Shown: one piece after another, positions 13,610 to 62,394 of the stretch
Position numbering within the stretch: the first letter of the stretch is position 1
Layout: every line of letters starts with the position of its first letter
Assembly (NCBI GenBank): GCA_037975125.1
Contig: CM075862.1
Coordinates: forward strand, 39,708,024-39,772,023
Source of the DNA: Latrodectus hesperus
Taxonomy: Eukaryota > Arthropoda > Arachnida > Araneae > Theridiidae
Direction: 5' to 3'
Length of the DNA stretch: 64,000 nucleotides
Program-made: the position numbers and the translations under genes
Notes under the pieces: generated by a model
The model's input: only the letters and a program-made list of their open reading frames with translations
The model's database searches: none
Told to the model about the DNA's origin: nothing

Positions 13610-15200
13610 AAAACACTTGACAACCAAAATATTTTGGTTTCATTCTAGACTAAACATTTATACGTGACAAGCATATTGAATATATTACCTTTAAAGCCAG
13701 GAAACGTTTAAATGTTATTAAATGCATGGAAGGAAAGGACTAGAGAATAGACTCAGTTACTCTTAAAATTACTAGGCACTTATTACACCCATTATACAAT
13801 ATGGATCTAACATTTATTGCTGTGTTTCTGAAATTAGCTTGATTAAATTGGAAAATTATCAATTGAGACCTTCTCGCATAATTACTGAAATGAAACGAAG
13901 TTGCCCTTTAGAAATAATTCCTTACGAAGTAGATTTGCTCTCCCTTTTTTCCACAAGGAAGGTTAGTTTAGTCACATATTTCAGTAAACTTTTCAGTATA
14001 GATCGGAGCAACAAAAATGCTTTTACATACATAACCGGACATGCAAACAAAGGCTAAAAGAAAAACCGACCATTCAGTTTAAATAAATCACAGCAAATAA
14101 TAACCTCATTATCTCCACCGTAATTTAAATATTTGCGGTGAACTTTTCATCGTTGATTTCCATGATGGCCTCTTTACCACTTTTAATAAGAACGACCGTG
14201 TTCCTGGATTCCTTAAGAAACTGTCCCTTGAACACGTCAATAAGATTCCTCCAAATGACATCATAATCTATACTGATAGCAGCAAAACAGATATGCGGAA
14301 TATATATTGCAACACTTCGTGAAAAACACTCTATAAAACAACATTACAAAGATTTCTGTTTCGTGTTTCGAAGTGAACTTAGTGCAGTGTGTTTCGATAT
14401 TAAAGTATTACTGTCTCTGTTTTTATCCCTCTCTACATAATATATCCTCCTGACTAGAATAAATGTGTGCCTTTTGGGATTAAACTGTGCATATTCTGGT
14501 CAGACGTCTTTCTGCAATACCTGAGAGTAGATGAATAGAATCTCTTAAGTGTCATTGGAAATGTTCTTTAATGTTATTATTTTATTGTAATTATGTGTGT
14601 TGTAATTGTCTGTTGTCATTAAACTTACCTGTTTGTGCACCCCTGCCTTTACTCTACTTCATTTTATATCTGAAACAATCAACCATTGGACTAGAGAGAT
14701 ATATGAGTAAAATTAACTACGGAGATTTCTGGATATTATCTGACAGCCGTAGCTCAATTCAAAATCTCAAAAATTGGGTCCACATAGACGATAAAACCAG
14801 ATTATCTATCGCACAAAAAAGTAAAATTTTATTTCTCACCATCACAAAGTACATTTCTTATGGGTCCTATCCCATCTTCTTAAATGAATTGGACAACACT
14901 CTTGCAAGGAAAAGAACAGACCAACTTGCTCCTTCCACCTCAAAGCTCACATATATTGAGTTATTCTCCAGGGAAAATACCCAAAATAAAGAAAAATGGT
15001 TCATACCTCCCGTATGAACTGTTATGACGGTAAAAGATCAGGATTTTCCCTATCTCTTCCTTACAACAGGTTGGCCTACACAAATCTTTCCGACTTGTCA
15101 GTGCGCACTTAAAATGTTTCACATGTTCTGTGGGTAGCAAGAAATTTCCTGTTTTCCCTAAATGCAAACATGAACAAGCATCATCTCAGCACATTCCAAG
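13610..15200 (+). pseudogene. LINE (Jockey/I-like) ORF2 3' part: RT thumb, RNase H, zinc-knuckle tail
   Basis: Pieces in order: KYFGFILD then HIEYITFKARKRLNVIKC (about 13625-13725) match the post-catalytic 'KYLGvxlD ... HI' region of LINE reverse transcriptases. 'PPNDIIIYTDSSKTD' (14250-14295) is the start of an RNase H domain, and 'ILSDSRSSIQNLKNW' (14735-14780) its second acidic block. 'LFSRENTQNKEKWFIPPV' (14961-15014) and 'LVSAHLKC ... CKHEQAS' (15095-15190) match the C-terminal CCHC-like region of such elements. Frames change repeatedly and stops are common, so this is an old 5'-truncated copy. The longest single frame, 14571-15017, belongs to it only from about 14700. Confidence 0.8.
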
Positions 15201-15260
15201 TAACAAAATAGCCTGGCCCAATATTTACATTAAAACACATTAAAATACATTAAAATACGC

Positions 15261-15480
15261 CCAATAATGGACCTATAATCGACGCCACGTTTTCCCCAAT
15301 ATTGGGAATCCCAAGATAAGCCAAAGGTTGATCCTATCATGGGTACCAAGGTTTCCCCAATATAGGAAATGTTAAGATAATTGCCATATGAAATGTCCAA
15401 TATTAGACCAATAGTGGGTGCCAGGTTTTCCCTAGTATGCCAAGATAAGCCATTATTGATCCTATAATGATAACTAAGTT
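15261..15480. repeat. Diverged tandem repeat, unit about 60-75 bp
   Basis: At least three and a half units share the pattern CCTATAAT, then a short variable part, then ACCAAGGTTTCCCCAATAT, then CCAAGATAAGCCA and TTGATC. Unit starts lie near 15271, 15331, 15406 and 15461. The last unit is cut by the assembly gap. It is probably the edge of a minisatellite or satellite array. Confidence 0.75.
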
Positions 15481-15980
15481 NNNNNNNNNNNNNNNNNNNN
15501 NNNNNNNNNNNNNNNNNNNNNNNNNNNNNNNNNNNNNNNNNNNNNNNNNNNNNNNNNNNNNNNNNNNNNNNNNNNNNNNNNNNNNNNNNNNNNNNNNNNN
15601 NNNNNNNNNNNNNNNNNNNNNNNNNNNNNNNNNNNNNNNNNNNNNNNNNNNNNNNNNNNNNNNNNNNNNNNNNNNNNNNNNNNNNNNNNNNNNNNNNNNN
15701 NNNNNNNNNNNNNNNNNNNNNNNNNNNNNNNNNNNNNNNNNNNNNNNNNNNNNNNNNNNNNNNNNNNNNNNNNNNNNNNNNNNNNNNNNNNNNNNNNNNN
15801 NNNNNNNNNNNNNNNNNNNNNNNNNNNNNNNNNNNNNNNNNNNNNNNNNNNNNNNNNNNNNNNNNNNNNNNNNNNNNNNNNNNNNNNNNNNNNNNNNNNN
15901 NNNNNNNNNNNNNNNNNNNNNNNNNNNNNNNNNNNNNNNNNNNNNNNNNNNNNNNNNNNNNNNNNNNNNNNNNNNNNNNN
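15481..15980. other. Assembly gap (500 N)
   Basis: Exactly 500 undetermined bases, a conventional placeholder length, so the true distance is unknown. The X-rich frames called across it are meaningless. Confidence 0.99.
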
Positions 15981-18900
15981 AATTGAAACGGTCATTTCTG
16001 ATGTTGTAATTTCCAATCGTCTACATTATTATGAAAGCTTGAATAAAGTGAGCTGTTGTTGCTGTTCCGTCCGTCCGTGCATTAAAGAAAATATTAGCTT
16101 GTCCAGGTTCTGTCCGTCCGTACATAAAGTAAAGCTGAGATTGTTCGATTGAAGACTTGGAACTTGCTTTATTGAAATCTAAAGACCAAGAGAAATAAGA
16201 GAGAAAAAATTCGATCGAATATTTCCAGTGCGATTGGCTTCCCTGAAAATGAAGCTCGAAAGAAATATGGACCCTTTTTAAACCCAAAGATTAAGAAATA
16301 GAACACAAATATTAGAAAGAGAAGTTTTAAAAATTAAAATAAAATGTGAGAAAAAAATAAAGTTTAATATATTCTTTTTTAGTTTGAAAACTTTTTTTAA
16401 AGTTTTGTAATAATCGTTGACGACATAAAAATGAAGCTTAAATGAAATGCGGGACCTTTTTAAAAGCAAAGATTAGAAAACAGAAAATAAAATTTAAAAA
16501 AAAATTCTTATTTATTTCAAATGTATAGATTTCTTTATATTGATGGTTAAAATAAATTTAAACATACTTTACAGCAGTTGCTTTGTATTTCTTCCGAAAA
16601 AGTGTCGTTAAAATATTTCTAAAATCACTCATATTAGAATTTGTTTCTCATAAAATCTCTTAAATGTTTTTATATCTCATTTTCAAAAAATATCAAAAAA
16701 TTGTGATTGCTTACGAAGCAAAATTCAAAAGGAAAAATCAGTATATAAATGAAAAAATTAATGATTAATTTAATATAAGGAATCTAATTTGAATTTAAAA
16801 TTTTTACGTGTGTGAGACTATGATAGTTAAGACATCTTACTATCCATTAATAAGAGATTGATTTTGAGATTTTGTAAATTAACAAAGGAATGCTATAAAA
16901 TATGTTTATAATGAATCCTAATTTTGAATTTAATATATCCTAGGTAAAACTGATGTTTATCTTGCATTTCTTATAGTATTTTAAAAGTTTTGCGACGCAA
17001 TGATTTGCTTCCATATGCAGATTAACATTAAATTTAAAGCTGCAGACGAGATGTAACTATAGTTACAACCTTTTAGATCGAAACCTTATAAGGTTTCGAT
17101 CTAAAAGGTTGTATAATCTAAAAATTATCTTCATAAATAAATTTAGAATGTCAACCGACATTATCATTTCTACCATATTTTAAATGCAACTTAAATAATT
17201 TTTCTTCGGAAATTTTAATAACTAAAAATTTATTTGCACGAAGGTAAATCTCTAATGAATAAAGTTCACTTACGTATGTTGCATAATTACTTGACTCTCG
17301 CTTTGGGACCTTATTTTTTAAAATCTCATGTTTCTAATATATATATTTTGGAAATGAGCAGGATTAAAAATATATTCTGCTTCATTTTATAGATCTAATA
17401 AAAATCTTTGTAGTCCGAATTTTTTTTTCTATATAAATAAATTAGCTCTTCTGAAAATTTAATGTCGATTTTATTAATACTCTTTTTTGTTAAAATTTGA
17501 GAAAAAATCTCAATGCATTTGCATAAAAGATGAAGAATTTAACAAAATTTTAAAAATTAAAATAAGATTTGAATAAAATAGCCATTGTTAAACTCTCAGA
17601 AACGTATGCTACATTTGTGCTATTATACTTATATGCCACAAATAATAAATATGAAGTTGAAACTTTTCAACATTTTCATACAATCATACTATTACCTATA
17701 TATACTATCATTAAAAAATATTGAATAACTTTAATGCAAATAACTTTATGCAAAAAAGAATAAATTAATTGCGAAATAATTTAGCGTGAATTGCATCTGT
17801 AAACTCAACAAACGAAACTATAATTTAATTTTAAATTTACCCACTTTTCATTTTTCATGTGATCTTAAATTAGTCGTGTTATATTACAGTTAAAATAATG
17901 ATACTGTTCTAATAATAATCACTATTATGACAGATGGTTTAAGTAAACCAATTTTGAAACATTTAATGAAAAATGAAAGAAAAATATTGGCACGTGCATT
18001 GTAACCAATTTATTTTTAAAATTTGCTTAAAATGGGAAAAAAGAAATAAATAGAAAGGTATTTATACATTATTGTATTCTGGTGAAATGTAATGCACATG
18101 GAGCAGACTACAATTCAAAATTCTTGGAAATATCTTCGAATTGTCGTATTTCCATAATTGCGTTATAATGAACAGTATTCTGGTTACTCACAAGACATCT
18201 TGTTTTAAATAATCTCTTTTTATAGATGTAATGAAAAATTTAGAGCTTTGAATACTCACACTATTTACATGTCCATCTAGTGAACTTGAAAGGAGTAAAA
18301 ATTTATACATCCCAACAGCGTGGCGCAACCGTTGCTATAGAGAGATTATTTAAGCTTTTAATAGTAAAAATAATGGTTTGTATTTGTGATCTGAATGATA
18401 TAATTTAAGAAGCTATTTTTAAATGCGAAATTTCGTATAAAATTGAAAGTTGATACTTTTTACTGCATTTTTTCTGCTACAAAATATTAAATAAAATGTT
18501 CGATATTTAATCTGTGGGAAGTATAATTTAGATTTAATATATTTTAGATTTATTACTTTACAGACTAAATACTTACTTTAAAATTGCAGATTACATGGCT
18601 AAAAATAATATATAATTTTAAAGTACGTACTATTTATTTGCACCGTATTTTTATTACTCTATACTCTGTGTATTATAATATACATAATTATATTACAGTA
18701 TGTGCTCTAAACATAATTTATTATATTTTTTCCTTATATTACCATCTTTTCCAATGAGGGTGCTAAAAATTATTATACCCGATCACTATAGTAGTGCTCA
18801 CAACTTCATTGATTTTTAGCATTAAATGTTCAAAATAGTTTCTGACATAAGTCATCTAAATTTAAGTAGATTTGACATATAATGTTTCAAAATTCAAATA

Positions 18901-19044
18901 AACTTTTGGAATTTAATATAATTAAAATTTTGTAAAATAGAATATAGGAAATACCAGAGTTTCTCTTATTTACTTCTAATTAAATACTAATCTAACCAAA
19001 AATTAAGAAATGGAAAACACGAAATACCAGGAAGATGAAAACAG
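15981..19044. other. Intergenic sequence
   Basis: No gene recognised in 3 kb. Two diverged direct copies of AAAATGAAGCT...GACCTTTTTA...CAAAGATTA lie at about 16245-16295 and 16428-16477. The motif TCCGTCCGT occurs at 16068 and 16111. A perfect palindrome is listed separately. Confidence 0.45.
17053..17113. repeat. Perfect 50-bp palindrome with adjacent 14-bp palindrome
   Basis: 17064-17113 reads identically on both strands with no spacer: each 25-base arm starts TACAACCTTTTAG and the centre is CTTATAAG. Immediately left, GTAACTATAGTTAC (17053-17066) is a second perfect palindrome that overlaps it by 3 bases. Both can form cruciforms or, if transcribed, a hairpin. Confidence 0.97.
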
Positions 19045-19182
19045 GCCCGAAAATTACACGCAAACATGCTTTCTGATGATCAGTATAGCAAATACAACGG
19101 TAACACCTTAACCCAGCGAGTTCTCACTGAATTCGATGTGACAAAACTAAGACGTCGATATGTGATGCCATTGTGCTTTTAA
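19045..19182 (+). other. Coding-like terminal exon or retrocopy end, unassigned
   Basis: After an acceptor-like AAAACAG (AG at 19043-19044), 45 codons are open to TAA at 19180-19182. The sequence has normal amino-acid composition (for example SKYNGNTLTQRVLTEFDVTK then LRRRYVMPLCF). AATAAA follows 3 bases later, at 19186-19191. This is typical of a gene 3' end, but I do not recognise the protein and see no upstream exon. It may be a fragment of a retroposed gene. Confidence 0.3.
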
Positions 19183-19276
19183 ACCAATAAAACTTTATTT
19201 ACATAATATTGAAATCTCATTTTTGATTGATGAGCAATATCAGTTTTATAAAATTATGACTGTTCATTTATCAAAG

Positions 19277-19277
<1 letters not shown>

Positions 19278-19334
<57 letters not shown>
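19278..19334. repeat. (TA)n-(CA)n microsatellite
   Basis: About 48 bases of TA followed by four CA units. It lies about 45 bases upstream of the tRNA-SINE head. Confidence 0.95.
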
Positions 19335-19335
<1 letters not shown>

Positions 19336-19379
19336 GTTATAAGTATTATACTAACAATACATGTTTATATTGTTTACAG

Positions 19380-19575
19380 GGCCGTGGTAGCCTAGTGGCT
19401 AGGGTATCAGCCTCCCATCCGAAAGAATAGGGTTCGATTCCCAATGCTACCAAAGACCCACCGAGTATATGCGATATACGTGCTCGTTAAATCTGTGCAC
19501 TCGAAAGTCCTATGATCGGTCGTTGAGCAGTACCATGGGTGTAATGGTCTGGAAAAGCCCACCGTTTTCTCCCTA
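19380..19575 (+). mobile_element. tRNA-derived SINE head, copy B
   Basis: The RNA polymerase III A box TAGCCTAGTGG (19388-19398) and B box GGTTCGATTCC (19431-19441) match the tRNA consensus. The body that follows (ACCCACCGAGTATATGCGATATACGTGC ...) is not tRNA. A functional tRNA gene is unlikely because the acceptor-stem pairing is poor and a SINE body follows. It directly precedes the truncated LINE that starts near 19590, so the two may have been mobilised or assembled as one chimera. Confidence 0.75.
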
Positions 19576-19589
19576 AAATCAAATCAGAA

Positions 19590-22340
19590 AGATACTAGGA
19601 AAGAGCCAATTAAATTGGACAATAAACTACTCATTTCAGACAAAGAAACTGCCGGGGCTTTTAATAAACATTATGCAAATATTAACAATTATCATCCCCC
19701 GGATAGGATAGATGATAAAGAATTGGTTTGCCCACAGACATGCTTAACTCCAGATATGGATAGTTTGTTCAATTCTCCTATCACCTTATTTGAACTCAAG
19801 TGTGGGTTAAAGGCTTTGACCCAGGGTAAGAATCCCGGACCGGATAATATTGTATCAGACTTCCTGGTGAACTTGGGAGAGGGCTCTTTGGATGGACTGC
19901 TTAACATAATAAATATATCTTGGACCAGGGGCCTTCCAAGTCAGTGGCGTAAGGCCAAAGTTACTCCGGTCATGAAGAGTGGTAAAGATCCTGGGGATAT
20001 CTCTAGCTATCAACCTATCTCTCTCAGAAGTGCTACCTGTAAATTGATTGATTCTTGATTCGCTTGATTTCGGTAAGGCTCAAATTCTACTTGGAAAATT
20101 ATTCTTGCCTGTCATAGAGACAAGCAGGCTTTCGTAAAAACAGAAATACTGTTGAACAGGTGGCTAGACTTACACAGCTGATTAAGGATGGTTTTCATCA
20201 GAAACACAGTACCGTGGCAGTTTTTATAGACTTCAAACCCGCTTTTGATAGAGGGTGGAGAAGAAAACTGCTTAAGAAAATTATAGACATGGGAATCTGT
20301 AGAAACATGTACAGTTGGATCAAGTCATTTTTGACCCAGAGATTTATCAGAACCAGGTTTGGTGGATCTGTTTCCTCCTACAGACAAACTTGACAAGGAC
20401 TTCCTCAGGGCTGTGTGTTCAGCCCTATCTTTTCAACATCATGATAAATGATGTAATCCAGAGGGTTATGGACGTTGATGGGGATGTTAGGGCCCTTCTT
20501 TTTGCAGATGATCTGGTCATTTGGTCAACCAGCAGAGATATGCAGCACATCCAGCTTTCCCTTAATGGGGCTTTAGAACTGTTTCATTGGTCTAAAGAGA
20601 ATTACATGATAGTATACATTGATAAAACTTTTTACCAGCTGTTTACTTTAAGTACAAAACCCTAATATATTAGTTTATATTATGGTTCCCATCGTCTGTG
20701 TAAAACAGCTAAAGCCAAATATCTGGGCATCACTTTGGATACAAGGTTAAGTTGGAATAGCCATGCTGTTGAAGTTATAGACATCGGAAAATCCAGAAGT
20801 AAACTTTTAAAAAGACTTGCAGGAGTGAAATGGGGAGCTTAACAAGACTTACTCTGCACCACCTATAAGTCCTACATCAGACCTGCAATTGAATATGGAG
20901 CTGAGCGCCTGATTACTGCATCGGATACTATCCAGAAAAAATTGGAGACTGTTCAGAATTATGTTCTTAGACTTATCTCCGGTGGGGCTTCATCTACACC
21001 TATTGAGGCAATGCAAATTCGGACTGGGTTGGAACCTTTGGCAGATCGAAGACAAAGCGCTGCCCTGAAACTCTCCGAAAGGCTTTTAGGGATGATGGTT
21101 CCTGGAAAAATTATATTCCTGTTTTCCCAAGATTGAAAACACAGAGTACCTTTTTGACTTTGACCAGGGAATTGTCAGATAGGTATAAGATCCCGGATGC
21201 AAATAGAGTGCCTTTATTTAAACCCCCTTTCTTTCAAAACCATATTTAAAGAGCTGATTGCTGTCTAGACCTGATACTACCTGTTAGTAAGAAGGTCTTC
21301 AGTGATTCTGGGCTAAGGATACTCTCGATGAGCATTATCCATCAGCTGTTTGGTTCCATGTCTATACAGATGGTTCAGTTATGGATGCCATTAGAAAATG
21401 CTGGTGCAGGAGTATACTCTAAGAGTTTCAGGCTTTGCCAGGCTGTTGGGAAATACTATAACAGTTACAATGGTGATGTGGCCGCTGTGCAATTAGCACT
21501 TGAGGAGATCAGAAAGGGTAATGAGAAAAACATAGTATTTTTATAGACTCTCAGGCTACCATCAGGTCTCTCTCTTCAATTGCTCCTAGCAGTATTGGGT
21601 CTGTTTATCTCTGTCAAATGGCAATTAGTTCTCTACAGGAAGAGGGATGTCAAATTGTGCTGCAATTGATACCCAGCCACTGTGGTATCTTGGGAAATGA
21701 CGCAGCTGACAAATTGGCAAAGGCTGGCTCAGATCTACAACAGCCATCCCCAGCCTTGGAGTACCATACTGTTAAAAGGCTTATTATGTCAAATATAGCC
21801 TCCTATCGTAGAAATGTTTACAAGATGTGCATAAAAGGGAAAGCATGGGCTTCCTTACTAACAAAGCCTATTCCGTGTAACCTACACTGAGCTGTGGGAG
21901 TGGCAAATTTTCGCCTTAAAACTGGGCATGATTATCTACAAAAACACCTTTACCGTTTGGGTTTGAAAAACTCTCCGATCTGATCTTTTTGTGGACTAGA
22001 AGACATGACTGGTGACCACCTTTACACTTGCCCTGGACTTTCGGACGTCGCAGTTAGAAATTCTGCGGAAGATGACTTTTCATTCACCTCAAGATTGTAT
22101 TGGGCTGTTCGACAAAGACTGATGGTTGAAAAACCAAGATCGGGCGTAGGACAAAAAAAATGGCCTGGAAAAATTCCCTCCCCTTCAGATCAATGTCAAA
22201 ATTGAGAGCGTGGATCCTCTGGTGTCGCCATCTATCAAAGGATTTAAAATAGAGCAAAGACTTACTTTTACCTTTGTGGTGCTATGATTAAAACGAAGGA
22301 CGCTCCCTATTGACATAAATTCGGATTGCCAAGGCATAGC
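19590..22340 (+). pseudogene. LINE (Jockey/I-like) ORF2, 5'-truncated, broken
   Basis: The reverse transcriptase starts in its fingers: ALTQGKNPGPDNI (about 19813), 'LPSQWRKAKVTPV' and 'SGKDPGDISSYQPISL'. Then come VFIDFKPAFD (20220-20250, catalytic block A), 'GLPQGCVFSPI' (20398-20430), and LLFADDLVIW (20495-20524, catalytic DD), then 'AKYLGITLDTRLSW' (20713). The RNase H domain follows (DSQATIRSLSS at 21545, IPSHCGILGNDAADKLAK at 21669), then the C-terminal 'MTGDHLYTCPGL' and 'LYWAVRQRLMVEKPRSGVG' near 22100-22150. Stops or shifts occur at about 20056, 20391, 20663, 21134, 21544 and 21888. The endonuclease half is absent. The 3' part ends in a (TA)n tract at 22390. A minus-strand relative lies at 57.0-57.66 kb. 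Confidence 0.92.
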
Positions 22341-22387
22341 GAGCTTGGCTTGTCCAAGTCTCAAAGTCTCATAAGTAACAACACATT

Positions 22388-23625
<1,238 letters not shown>

Positions 23626-24023
23626 AAGAAATTTAGAAAAAATTAATTATCATTGCTGTTTAGATTAGTTCAGATTTTTAAACAATGAGGAATCCATTCT
23701 TATATTTTTAGTTTTTCATAAAATAATTTATATGAAAAATATTTTAATGCTATTTGAATTGTGTTGATCATTTGCTTGTTATTTTTTTGAAGACTTATAG
23801 TTATTTTTATTTAAAGATTTATAGTTATTATAAAAAATTATCTTAAATATTTATTTTAAAAAGTATAATTACATCATATTTAAAACAATGATGTAATTCA
23901 ATGAGTTTTATTAAATTTAGATTATGAAATATGTACTGGCTTTGTTGAATAATTTTAAATATTTTCAAAAAAAAGTCATGAGAATATAAAAAAATATCAA
24001 GAAATAACACATTCTGAGTTTCA

Positions 24024-24070
<47 letters not shown>

Positions 24071-24186
24071 TGTCTGGATAAATAAACAGTCCTAATAATT
24101 TCACAAAACTGAGTTTGCCCATTATTAAAAAATGTATTTAAATAATTCAACAGGATGTAAATAGTTTGACGGTTCAAATTAACATG
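23626..24186. other. Intergenic sequence upstream of MSH3
   Basis: AT-rich with another (TA)n tract at 24030-24066. Nothing else recognised. Confidence 0.45.
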
Positions 24187-24216
24187 GACGTCACATAGTC
24201 ACATGATATGACGTCA
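24187..24216. promoter_or_regulatory. Candidate MSH3 promoter element: CRE-like sites
   Basis: A perfect CRE/ATF palindrome TGACGTCA (24209-24216) and a second GACGTCAC (24188-24195) lie about 250-270 bases upstream of the MSH3 start codon. The surrounding 24180-24420 is less AT-rich than its neighbours, as expected for a promoter and 5' UTR. The role is inferred from motif and position only. Confidence 0.35.
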
Positions 24217-24458
24217 TTAATGCTTCTCCGTGTATTCACAAAAAAACTTCGAGCACCGAATTCTCAAAATTTCACTGGAGAAAACTCAAGTTGTTTGCGC
24301 ATCACTTGGCGATGAGTTGGCGAGCAGAAACAGAAAATTGGCGAAATAACAAAAGATAAACAAATCCAGCCATCAAATAAGAAATTGTTCAGTCAAGCGG
24401 TTATCTTCATCATATAGCATGTTACATTTACTTTGCTTATAGTACAAAATGTTTTGAA

Positions 24459-60829
<36,371 letters not shown>

Positions 60830-61114
60830 GTAATTTGTTAGTAAAATCTTTAATACCTTTTCTTTCACCATACTCTACTCTATACTTATTCTTTTAAGTA
60901 TCGTTTTTTGTCATTTTTATTTTAAATGCAAAAGTTATACTATTAAAAATTCTAAAATTTCAAAGCAAATGTGCTTTATTTTTAATTCTGATGAGTGTAT
61001 TTTTTTTAACAAAAATAAATAAATATTCAACATATGGCGATAAATTAAAATTTTTATATGTAATAAGAAAATGCTATTTTTTATTACAAGTATTTAAAAA
61101 GTGGAGTAAATTGG
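60830..61114 (+). other. MSH3: MSH3 intron 17, left part
   Basis: AT-rich start of an intron that continues past the right edge. The LINE that follows is inserted in it. Confidence 0.7.
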
Positions 61115-61405
61115 TACAATCCTGGGTTCTAAGCAGCTACCATGTGCGTCGGCAGGTGGTAGATTGCCAAACTTTCTGTAGGAATTACAGGATAGCTTTG
61201 AATGCAGAGTCAGAGGCCGCAAACCAGCTCACTTAAACCCTGGTGTTAGGCGATCCGTGCCTAGGGCTATTTGGCACCGCCGTAATGGTGTCTTAACGGA
61301 GCTTTTAGTTGCCTGGCGAACTTCTAGAGCTTTTATGCCTTTCCCAGTAACTCAGGCAATGCTGGGTGGACTGTTATATTACCTGATCTTATTAATTATT
61401 ATCTT

Positions 61406-62394
61406 ATGGCTGAAAAGACAAAAGAAATAACAAACCTTTCTGCATTTGTAGATGAAGCCTCTGGAGCAGACCTTGCTGAAAAAGACAAGGGAGCCCAGAA
61501 GCAATCTAGTGAAGGGGCAGCAATGAATCCCTCACAAGAGGTAGAAATGACCTCCAAATCCTCTTCTTCTGGTGAGAGTCGTGAAGCTATCGCTAGCATG
61601 ACTGATCCTCTGACCAGAATCAAGCTTAAAAAGAGACTTTCTGGTGCCCAGAGGAAGAAGCTGGTGAAGAAATACAAAATCGCTGAGGGGACTTGAGTTG
61701 AAAAACCCAAGGCAACCAAAGGCGAGAAGCGTCCCGCCAACCAGACGGACCAGGGCAAGGCTGGAAAGGCTGCCAAGAGAGAAGGACCTGGGGGATTTAC
61801 CTACAGGGCGGCTCTCACGACGGTCAAGATGGCTGTGCTCATAGAAGGTCATCCGGAAAAATGGCTAACAGAGGAACATGCCTCCGACCTGGAACTCTTG
61901 TTAACCAAGAAAATAGGAAGAAATGAGGAGGGTTTTGCCCCAACATTTCTATCCTGTAAACTTGAAAATGGGGCACTCATTGTCAACTGTGCAGATCTGG
62001 GGAGCTCAAAGTAGCTGGAATAGACTGTCAGTAACATAAGCCCCTGGCAGGAGCAAAAACTCTTGGTGGGTGAGGCAAGGAAACTTGTCAGAACCACCAA
62101 GATAATTGCATAACTGCTGAAAATCTGTAGTAAACTGGAGCCTAAAGAGGTCCTGAGAAAATCAAGGCACAGAACGGTGGGGTCACTCCAATGGAGTGGA
62201 ACGTTCTTAACATCAAGAATGACCCATCTGGGCAGACCATCGTTCTTAGTCTACCTGAACTAGATGCTGCCACACTTGGTGTAAGGGGATATAAGTTTCA
62301 TATGGGACTTCACCAAGTGCAGGCAAAAGTACTTGACAAACCCGCTCCTGCCGATGGTGGTGAAGGTAGTTCAAGCCAACCTCCACCACAGTAG
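61406..62394 (+). pseudogene. LINE ORF1 (DUF4780-like nucleic-acid-binding protein), broken
   Basis: Starts ATG with 'MAEKTKEITNLSAFVDEASG', an acidic-serine stretch, and a basic segment 'KLKKRLSGAQRKKLVKKYKI'. A TGA (61694-61696) interrupts, but the same frame goes on: 'TYRAALTTVKMAVLIEGHPE', 'WLTEEHASDLELLLTKKIG', 'APTFLSCKLENGALIVNCAD'. After a TAG (62012) and a frameshift, 'WNVLNIKNDPSGQTIVLSLP' and 'GVRGYKFHMGLHQVQAKVL' finish it at 62394. The second half resembles the DUF4780 region of ORF1 proteins in arthropod Jockey/I LINEs, which bind element RNA. Two stops and one shift make it non-functional as read. Confidence 0.75.

Noticed and set aside
15467..16016. 180-codon frames on both strands
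   Set aside because: They consist almost wholly of undetermined bases in the assembly gap.
19380..19453. Functional tRNA gene
   Set aside because: A and B boxes are good, but the ends do not pair as an acceptor stem and a non-tRNA SINE body follows directly.
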